From NCBI GenBank assembly GCA_031549165.1, contig JAVBQE010000145.1, forward strand, positions 1-11,905: 11,905 nucleotides of DNA, given 5' to 3'. Below are positions 7,133 through 11,905 of the stretch, piece after piece. The position numbers were made by a program, and so were the translations under genes. A model generated the notes under the pieces. The model was not told the origin of the DNA and searched no databases. It saw nothing but the letters and a program-made list of their open reading frames with translations. The DNA comes from Parelusimicrobium sp031549165. Its GTDB lineage: Bacteria; Elusimicrobiota; Elusimicrobia; Elusimicrobiales; Elusimicrobiaceae. Within the stretch, counting starts at the first letter, position 1. Each line of letters starts with the position of its first letter.

Positions 7133-8518
7133 ATGATTAAAAAGTTCGCGTCCTTTTTCGCCCCTATGCCGGAGTGCGAGAGGATACAGGACCCGCAGAA
7201 AGTGAAAAAGATTTACACCAGAATGCGCATCCAGATGTTCATCGGCATGTATGTAGGATATGTAGTTTATTATTTTACAAGAAAAAATATTTCCCCCATG
7301 CTCCACATTTTCAGCGAAGAGCTGAAACTGGACATAACTTCCATAGGTTTAATCGGCTCTGCCTTCTACATTACATACGGCGTAGGCAAGTTTGTCAGCG
7401 GGGCATTATCAGACAGGTGTAACATTCGCTTCTTTATGGCGTTTGGTTTGTTTGTTTCTTCCATAATCAACCTGTTCTATTCCTATTTACCCAGCCTTTG
7501 GCTGTTGGTTTTCTTCTGGGGCTTAAACGGCGCCTTTCAGTCCATGGGCGCGCCGCCGACCACAAGAGGTTTAGTTTTTTGGTACGCGCCTAAAGAAAGA
7601 GCTACAGTCTGGGCGCTTTATTCTTCCGCGCACACCTGCGGTACTTTTTTAATAGGCGTTTTAGTTGCGATATTAGTTAAATATTTTGACTGGCATACCG
7701 CGTTTTACATCCCCGGCATTATCGGTATATGTACGTCAGTTTTCATTTTTGCCACGCTTATAGACAAGCCTACCTGCATGGGCTTACCCTGCATTGACGA
7801 ATATAAAGACGATCCGCAGCCTGTAAAAAAAGAAAGCGGCCTTACCCACTGGCAGACTTTAAAGAAATATGTATTCTTTAACCCCGCCGTCTGGTACCTG
7901 GCTTTGGCCTATGTTTTTGTGTACTTCGTGCGCTTTGCCACGCTGGACTGGGGTGCTAAATTTATGTTTGACGTTAAAGGCATCGCCAAAACGCAGATTC
8001 CGCTTCTGTGGACGGTTATGCCTCTCTTAGGCATGCCCGGCGGCATTTTGGCGGGTATAATGTCTGACAAGATATTTAAAGGCCGCTGCACGCCGGTAAA
8101 CGTTATTTACTTAATTTTACTTGCTATCAGCAGCGTTGCTTTTTACAAGTATTCCAGCAGCTCCAACCTGCTTTTAACCTGCTTCCTTTTAGGCGCGGTG
8201 GGCTTCTTTGTTGACGGTCCGCAGCTGCTTATCGGCGGCGTGCAGGTGTCAAGAGTTACGCCCCAGGAGTCAGTGTCTACGGCCTACGGGCTGGTTGGCC
8301 TGTTCGGCTATATCGGCGCCATATTATCCGGTATAGGCGCGGCGGCCATTATTAACAGGTGGGACTGGGGTGCACTGTACTACTCGTGCGCGATAGCCTG
8401 TTTTATTGCTCTTTTCTTCGTAGCTTTAACGTGGAAAAAAGAATCTGCCGGCGCAGCAGCTGAAAAGAAAAGAAAAGCAGCCGAAGCGGAAGCCAAAGCA
8501 AAAGAAGAAAATAAATAG
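7133..8518 (+). CDS. MFS organophosphate:phosphate antiporter (OPA family, GlpT/UhpT/UhpC type)
   Basis: This is an inner-membrane transporter of 461 residues, the usual OPA length, with about 12 helices. Family members exchange phosphate for glycerol-3-phosphate or hexose-6-phosphate; UhpC members instead sense glucose-6-phosphate. YYFTRKN (46-52) matches the helix-1 signature and places Arg50 at the GlpT Arg45 phosphate-binding position. VYFVRF (263-268), followed by LDW, places Arg267 at GlpT Arg269. His167 in the AHTCG segment matches GlpT His165. The loop GxLSDR-type motif is seen as SGALSDR (89-95) and the second-half equivalent as AGIMSDKIFKGR (307-318). DGPQLLIGG (361-369) matches the helix-11 region. 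The C-terminal 20-odd residues are Ala/Glu/Lys-rich, unlike GlpT. The start is supported by a Shine-Dalgarno. Substrate cannot be decided by eye, and no uhpAB-like two-component genes are visible nearby. Confidence 0.93.
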   Translation: MIKKFASFFAPMPECERIQDPQKVKKIYTRMRIQMFIGMYVGYVVYYFTRKNISPMLHIFSEELKLDITSIGLIGSAFYITYGVGKFVSGALSDRCNIRFFMAFGLFVSSIINLFYSYLPSLWLLVFFWGLNGAFQSMGAPPTTRGLVFWYAPKERATVWALYSSAHTCGTFLIGVLVAILVKYFDWHTAFYIPGIIGICTSVFIFATLIDKPTCMGLPCIDEYKDDPQPVKKESGLTHWQTLKKYVFFNPAVWYLALAYVFVYFVRFATLDWGAKFMFDVKGIAKTQIPLLWTVMPLLGMPGGILAGIMSDKIFKGRCTPVNVIYLILLAISSVAFYKYSSSSNLLLTCFLLGAVGFFVDGPQLLIGGVQVSRVTPQESVSTAYGLVGLFGYIGAILSGIGAAAIINRWDWGALYYSCAIACFIALFFVALTWKKESAGAAAEKKRKAAEAEAKAKEENK

Positions 8519-8531
8519 AAAATTCCAGATT

Positions 8532-8565
8532 AAAAACCCCGCGCAAAAGCGCGGGGTTTTTCTTT
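8532..8565 (+). terminator. Strong Rho-independent terminator after the OPA transporter
   Basis: CCCCGCGC (8537-8544), loop AAAA, GCGCGGGG (8549-8556), then TTTTTCTTTT. Five As before the stem pair with the first Ts, so it should also work from the other strand. It separates the transporter from the downstream genes. Confidence 0.95.
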
Positions 8566-8567
8566 TA

Positions 8568-8606
8568 ATATACTGGACAAGGGGACTGTCCCCTTGTCCA
8601 GTATAT
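8568..8606. repeat. Perfect palindrome with 18-bp arms, REP/MITE-like
   Basis: The arms 8568-8585 and 8589-8606 are exact reverse complements around a CTG loop. The core reads TGGACAAGGGGA / TCCCCTTGTCCA. It begins within three bases of the terminator T-tract. Its symmetry, intergenic position and lack of coding content suggest a repetitive extragenic palindrome of the kind mobilised by REP-associated transposases. No transposase is in this window, so its mobility is inferred. Confidence 0.8.
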
Positions 8607-8616
8607 ATTAAGCGTT

Positions 8617-8644
8617 GTCATTGCCGCGCTCCGCTCGCAATGAC
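8617..8644. repeat. Second, unrelated inverted repeat, REP-like
   Basis: GTCATTGC (8617-8624) and GCAATGAC (8637-8644) are perfect 8-bp arms around a 12-nt GC-rich centre (CGCGCTCCGCTC). Read on the minus strand the element runs GTCATTGCGAGCGGAGCGCG..., a style of palindrome I recall as a dispersed intergenic repeat in several bacterial lineages. Here it sits 10 bp from the 18-bp-arm palindrome. Confidence 0.6.
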
Positions 8645-8667
8645 GGCAATAATAAAAGCAGTTTTTT

Positions 8668-8676
8668 TGTTACAAT
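8668..8676 (+). promoter_or_regulatory. Extended -10 promoter for a leaderless nucleotidase mRNA
   Basis: TGTTACAAT is an extended -10 (TG-T-TACAAT) preceded by seven Ts. Its last base, 8676, taken as position -7, puts the start of transcription at 8683, which is the A of the ATG. No convincing -35 is present. The spacer GGAATT contains no Shine-Dalgarno. Confidence 0.65.
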
Positions 8677-8682
8677 GGAATT

Positions 8683-10260
8683 ATGAAAAAACTATTTTCC
8701 GCCGTGTTTTTTATATGTATCCCTTTCTTTATAAATGCTAAAGAAATTGCGCTTTACCACACAAGCGACATACATGGCTACTACTTTGCCCGCGCCGATG
8801 AAACGGGCCGCCTTTACGGCGGCTTTGCCGCGCTGGAAACGCTTTTACAACAAGAACGCCGCCCCTTTATGCTCTTAGACAGCGGGGACTGGTCCAGCGG
8901 CAACAAAGAGGCTAATGATTCTGACGGCAAAACCTCCCTTTTACTCATGAATAACGCGGGCAAAAGCAAATATAATTTTAAAAAGAAGGGCTACGCCGCC
9001 CTAACCATAGGCAACCATGACTCTGACTTCGGGGACGCGCGCCTGGCGGACACATTAAAGCTGTTAAAGGGGGATTTGCTTGCCATAAATATAGACAACT
9101 TTGCCGCGCCTACAAAAGAGTTTGAAATTTATAATGTGGGCGGCGTTAAAGTAGCGCTAGCCGGCATCGCCTTAGACGGCCCCGGCATGACGGGCATTAA
9201 GATGAAGCCTGTAAATCCGGAAGTAATTTCCGCCTTAATTGCTAAAATAAAAGCCCCAAACCCGGACGTTATTGTACTTATCTCGCACGACTCTATCGGC
9301 GACCCGCGAAAGCCGTCTGCCTACTCGCAAGCCTTCACGCAAAACCTTAAAGACATAGACCTCGTGCTCGGCGGGCACGCGCATGTGCTGGTAAATAAAA
9401 GGGGTTTGGGTGAAGAGGGGCCTTTGTTTGTAGAGAGCGGGTTTTTCCTTGGCGGCGTAAGCAAAATAGTACTTGACGTGGATGACAAAACGAATAAAGT
9501 GAAAAGTATTGACGCGCAGTATATTCCTTTGGACTTAAGCGCTTATCCCGAAGACAAAAAAGTAAAAAAAACCTTAGATAAAATAGAAGATAAATCTCTA
9601 AGAGAAACGGCTGCCTACGCAGAAGCCCTCATCCCCAAATACCCCGCACCCGGCGATGCAAGCCCGCCTGCGGCCAAACTGATAGCGGATTTTATGTACC
9701 CGTGGCTTAACCAAAGGGAACGGGTGGACCTTACTACCTTTACCCTGCCCACCATAAGGCGAGACATCCTGCCCGGCGCGCAGACAGGGCGCGACCTTGT
9801 GGAAATTCTGCCCTACGCCGAATATTTTTCCACTGTGGATATAAGCGGCGCGCATTTAAAACATGTGATTAAAGAAAGTTTAAAGCGCGACGCTAAGGGC
9901 GACTACTGCATGCACAGCTTCTCAGACAATGTGCGCATAGTTTATACTTATGATGATAAGAAGAAAGAGGGCAGCGTTTGCTCATTCAAAATAGATGGGC
10001 GCGAAGTGCAGGACGGGCAGATATACCGCCTAGGCATACTTCCGCATTTGCCCGAAGGTTACTTTGAAGGCGCGCCTTTTAAGACGTATAAAGGCGCGGT
10101 AAACTATAATAAAAAAGTTTATAACGGCACAAACGGTTTAGAGAAGAAAGACTGCGCGGGCGCTTTTTTAGAAGTAGTAAAAAACAATAAAAATATTTTG
10201 GCCGAACCAGGGGACAGAATTAATGACCCGCGCATAAAGCTTGTTGCCGCGTGCCCTTAA
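8683..10260 (+). CDS. Secreted 5'-nucleotidase/UshA-family metallophosphatase homologue
   Basis: A 525-residue protein with a signal peptide (1-19, KK then a hydrophobic core, likely cut at NA|KE), so periplasmic. The N-terminal metallophosphatase domain (about 21-285) keeps the two-metal motifs: DIH (Asp29, His31), SGDW (Asp69), GNHDSD (Asn111, His112, with Asp115 at the place of the UshA catalytic dyad Asp), SHD (His202) and GGHAH (His232, His234). The C-terminal domain (about 325-520) still shows the family pattern (TIRRDILPG at 357-365; DLVEILPYAE at 371-380). However, the usual NGGxR substrate loop is replaced by TLPTIR (354-359), and the usual GGDGY loop near the end is absent (YRLGILPHLPEGYF at 448-461). 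Hydrolysis of a phosphate ester is likely; nucleotide specificity is doubtful. It has its own predicted promoter. Confidence 0.88.
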   Translation: MKKLFSAVFFICIPFFINAKEIALYHTSDIHGYYFARADETGRLYGGFAALETLLQQERRPFMLLDSGDWSSGNKEANDSDGKTSLLLMNNAGKSKYNFKKKGYAALTIGNHDSDFGDARLADTLKLLKGDLLAINIDNFAAPTKEFEIYNVGGVKVALAGIALDGPGMTGIKMKPVNPEVISALIAKIKAPNPDVIVLISHDSIGDPRKPSAYSQAFTQNLKDIDLVLGGHAHVLVNKRGLGEEGPLFVESGFFLGGVSKIVLDVDDKTNKVKSIDAQYIPLDLSAYPEDKKVKKTLDKIEDKSLRETAAYAEALIPKYPAPGDASPPAAKLIADFMYPWLNQRERVDLTTFTLPTIRRDILPGAQTGRDLVEILPYAEYFSTVDISGAHLKHVIKESLKRDAKGDYCMHSFSDNVRIVYTYDDKKKEGSVCSFKIDGREVQDGQIYRLGILPHLPEGYFEGAPFKTYKGAVNYNKKVYNGTNGLEKKDCAGAFLEVVKNNKNILAEPGDRINDPRIKLVAACP

Positions 10261-10290
10261 GGCCTAGGCGGCATATAGGTCATAGGACCC

Positions 10291-10319
10291 TTGTTTTGGC
10301 GGCGCATACATGCTAAAAT
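10291..10319 (+). promoter_or_regulatory. Promoter for a leaderless mRNA of the secreted unknown protein
   Basis: TTGTTT (10291-10296), a 17-bp spacer, and TAAAAT (10314-10319) preceded by TGC make a full -35 plus extended -10. Counting the last T as -7 puts +1 at 10326, the A of the ATG. The AGGGGT between -10 and ATG is too close to act as a Shine-Dalgarno. No terminator for the nucleotidase gene is visible in the 65-bp gap, so read-through from it is possible as well. Confidence 0.7.
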
Positions 10320-10325
10320 AGGGGT

Positions 10326-11327
10326 ATGAAAAAACTTTTTATATTTACTTTTATTCTCACGCTTGCGGCATTTTCTTTTGGGAAAGACCCCGAGAAGGTG
10401 CTGGACCTTGATATTGTTAAAGGGTATTATTCTCCATTAAAAAAACTTCCTTCTTACTACAACCATGTGTACCGTTTAGACCTGGCTAATGAAGGCACCT
10501 ATGGCGGGTACGGCCAGTTGGGCCGCGTAATAAACACAGTTACCAACGATACTATTTTTAATTCCAACCCGTATAATTTTAAAGACCCTAACAATTTTAA
10601 ATCCTGGGATAATGACAAAAAAAGAGGCTGGGCTAAACCGGGCTTTGAGCGTGACGTGCATGACTACCAGTATGAAGAGCACCCTAAGCTGGAGGGCTCC
10701 TATCCGTCGTGCAAAAGCACTTTTGTAAAGCTAGGCCTTAAGAGTATCCTTATAAGCCCGCCTTCAAGGGTGTGTGATTATAACTTTGAAAGGGACGGCG
10801 AACTTTACACCAAAACCGTCATTAACGGCAGTGAGCAAAAGGAAAAAGTGGACAATGTTTTCCGCGCTATCTACCGCCTTGTTCTGCGGGACTGGAAGAA
10901 TAAGGCAATACTGGGTTTAGACGCGGCTGACGGCGGAAAAATTATGGTTTATAATGATTATAAAAATTTTGATAAAGGATATTTGAATCTTTCTGCCAAA
11001 CATGTTGATACTGCAAATTTTGGCGCCACATATATAACTATGGACGCAGATGTTCCTATCCGCTGGGACAGTAATATTATGCTTTTAGACATGAACTTTT
11101 TTAAGGCGTTTGACAATGCAACAAATGCTGGTAAAACGGGGTACTTTATATTTAAGGGAGCTCTTTATACAAATATTGATGATCTTTCCAAAAATGGTTT
11201 CAGTAAGAAAATTCTGCCTGGGGAACCCTTGTTTCTGATTATCGGGACGGATGTTTATCTGGCAGGCATTTGGAACAAGGGCTTTACGTTTTTTACATAC
11301 GACGATATCGCCAAACTTTTTAAATAA
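10326..11327 (+). CDS. Secreted protein of unknown family
   Basis: I do not recognise this 333-residue protein. A clear signal peptide (1-19: two Lys, hydrophobic core, end SFG|KD) predicts export. There is no lipobox cysteine and no further membrane helix, so it should be soluble in the periplasm or secreted. The mature part is rich in Tyr, Phe, Asn, Asp and Lys. It has just two cysteines, Cys129 and Cys150, spaced to allow one disulphide. The first half is loop-like (many Asn, Gly, Pro), while the C-terminal part (about 270-333) alternates in a beta-like way, with YFIFKGALYT (273-282) and PLFLIIGTDVYLAG (301-314). No catalytic motif stands out. GC looks lower than in the upstream nucleotidase gene. 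It has its own promoter but lies 65 bp after the nucleotidase, so a shared envelope role is possible yet unproven. Confidence 0.8.
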   Translation: MKKLFIFTFILTLAAFSFGKDPEKVLDLDIVKGYYSPLKKLPSYYNHVYRLDLANEGTYGGYGQLGRVINTVTNDTIFNSNPYNFKDPNNFKSWDNDKKRGWAKPGFERDVHDYQYEEHPKLEGSYPSCKSTFVKLGLKSILISPPSRVCDYNFERDGELYTKTVINGSEQKEKVDNVFRAIYRLVLRDWKNKAILGLDAADGGKIMVYNDYKNFDKGYLNLSAKHVDTANFGATYITMDADVPIRWDSNIMLLDMNFFKAFDNATNAGKTGYFIFKGALYTNIDDLSKNGFSKKILPGEPLFLIIGTDVYLAGIWNKGFTFFTYDDIAKLFK

Positions 11328-11341
11328 AGAATTACATTGCC

Positions 11342-11371
11342 AAAAGCGCGCTTAAAAAGCGCGCTTTTTTT
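11342..11371 (+). terminator. Rho-independent terminator abutting the next promoter
   Basis: AAAAGCGCGC (11342-11351) pairs with GCGCGCTTTT (11359-11368), and inner TT/AA pairing can extend the stem to 12 bp with an AAA loop. The T-tract is 11365-11371. The last T of the tract is also the T of the TGTTACAAT element of the next gene. Confidence 0.92.
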
Positions 11372-11379
11372 GTTACAAT
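11371..11379 (+). promoter_or_regulatory. Extended -10 promoter for the PfkB kinase gene, probably leaderless
   Basis: TGTTACAAT again, with predicted +1 at 11386, one base before the ATG at 11387. The 16 bases 11365-11380 are identical to 8662-8677 upstream of the nucleotidase gene. The part upstream of -10 is the terminator stem, so no independent -35 is apparent. Confidence 0.65.
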
Positions 11380-11386
11380 GTTTTTA

Positions 11387-11905
11387 ATGAAGAATATACT
11401 TGCTGCGGGTGAAGTTTTGTTAGATGTTTTTCCCTCCGGTGCAGTTATCGGGGGCGCGCCGTGTAACTTTGCGTGGTACTGCCACCAGTTCGGCCTTAAC
11501 GAAACCGTGGTCTCCGCTGTGGGGGACGACGATAACGGCAAACGTATTTTGCGCGAACTCTCGGCCGCAGGCCTCAATATTTCTCTTATAAAAACTTTAA
11601 AAGACAAGCCTACCGGCACCGTGCAGGTAACGCTGGACGCGCACTCCGTGCCGTCGTACGAAATAATAAAAGACGTTGCGTGGGACAATATTCCCTTTGA
11701 CGCCGGTGTGGCTGCGGCAGCTGCTGCGGCGGACGTTATTTGTTTCGGTTCTCTCGCGCAGAGAAGCACCGTCTCAAAAAATACCATACAGCAGATTTTG
11801 GATACAGCCAAACCCGGCGCACTAAAAATTTTTGACATCAACCTGCGCCAAAAATTTTATTCTAAAGAGCTTCTTGAAATCTGCCTTAAAAAAATAAATA
11901 TTTTA
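11387..11905 (+). CDS. PfkB-family sugar kinase, fructokinase-like (3' end outside window)
   Basis: The first 173 codons are present without a stop. This is a cytoplasmic ATP-dependent carbohydrate kinase of the ribokinase/PfkB family. It opens with the family's first strand, ILAAGEVLLDVFPSG (4-18). The N-terminal signature follows as GGAPCNFAWYCHQFG (22-36), then VSAVGDDDNGKRIL and an AGL/TGTVQVTLD region typical of substrate and lid contacts. FDINLRQKFY near 150-160 is the usual DxNxR motif. The stretch between the first Asp and GGAP is short, as in compact fructokinase-like members. The ATP-side DTxGAGD signature with the catalytic Asp lies beyond the window, so activity cannot be judged. 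An in-frame ATG at 11378 would overlap the -10 element and add MFL before the natural family start; I prefer 11387. A run of seven Ala precedes DVICFG. Confidence 0.9.
   Translation, partial: MKNILAAGEVLLDVFPSGAVIGGAPCNFAWYCHQFGLNETVVSAVGDDDNGKRILRELSAAGLNISLIKTLKDKPTGTVQVTLDAHSVPSYEIIKDVAWDNIPFDAGVAAAAAAADVICFGSLAQRSTVSKNTIQQILDTAKPGALKIFDINLRQKFYSKELLEICLKKINIL

Noticed and set aside
7174..7422. Alternative + strand frame inside the OPA transporter
   Set aside because: The transporter frame carries the helix-1 YYFTRKN and loop SDR signatures across this region, so the overlapping frame is a shadow.
10261..10325. Possible terminator or attenuator between the nucleotidase and the secreted unknown protein
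   Set aside because: Only very short complementary pieces (CCTA/TAGG) and no T-tract are present; the gap is better explained by a -35/-10 promoter.
11378..11389. Alternative ATG at 11378 for the PfkB kinase
   Set aside because: It would sit inside the -10 element and add MFL before a typical family N-terminus; ATG 11387 fits both the promoter and the family.
1..11905. CRISPR arrays, tRNA or rRNA genes, insertion sequences
   Set aside because: No regularly spaced repeats, cloverleaf-like segments or transposase frames were seen; almost all sequence is accounted for by protein genes, and no non-coding gap exceeds about 170 bp.

Overview
The window is gene-dense, everything lies on the + strand, and it looks like a bacterium with an envelope and exported proteins. 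The mixture of an OPA-family organophosphate transporter, a periplasmic-type nucleotidase, a PfkB sugar kinase, Ala/Lys-rich proteins and a giant lineage-specific membrane protein would fit a gut Elusimicrobiota relative. That placement is an impression from gene content and style; no marker gene in the window proves it.

Layout. Bases 1-7026 are one enormous open frame, still open at the left edge. It encodes a protein of at least 2339 residues. A soluble N-terminal part of about 575 residues is followed by two diverged tandem copies of one module, then an extra membrane helix and a Pro/Ala-rich tail. Each module has about 330-370 soluble residues followed by about 12 membrane helices arranged like a major facilitator (MFS) transporter. 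Next come a separately promoted 461-residue OPA/UhpC/GlpT-type antiporter (7133-8518) and a strong terminator. A short spacer holds two different palindromic REP-like elements side by side (8568-8606 and 8617-8644). After it come a secreted 5'-nucleotidase/metallophosphatase homologue (8683-10260), a secreted protein of unknown family (10326-11327), a terminator, and the first 173 codons of a PfkB-family sugar kinase that runs off the right edge (11387-11905).

Expression. The last three genes share an unusual start architecture. Each has an extended -10 element (TGNTAMAAT) whose last base lies 7 or 8 nt before the A of the ATG, with no usable Shine-Dalgarno. This predicts leaderless mRNAs. 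The OPA transporter instead has a TATAAT about 60 nt upstream, a leader hairpin and a normal Shine-Dalgarno.

How the genes fit together. Phosphate-ester uptake, extracytoplasmic phosphate-ester hydrolysis and sugar phosphorylation are loosely compatible themes, but each gene appears to have its own promoter, so a single operon is not supported. The most unusual item is the giant duplicated MFS-like protein. I can describe its architecture but cannot assign its function.
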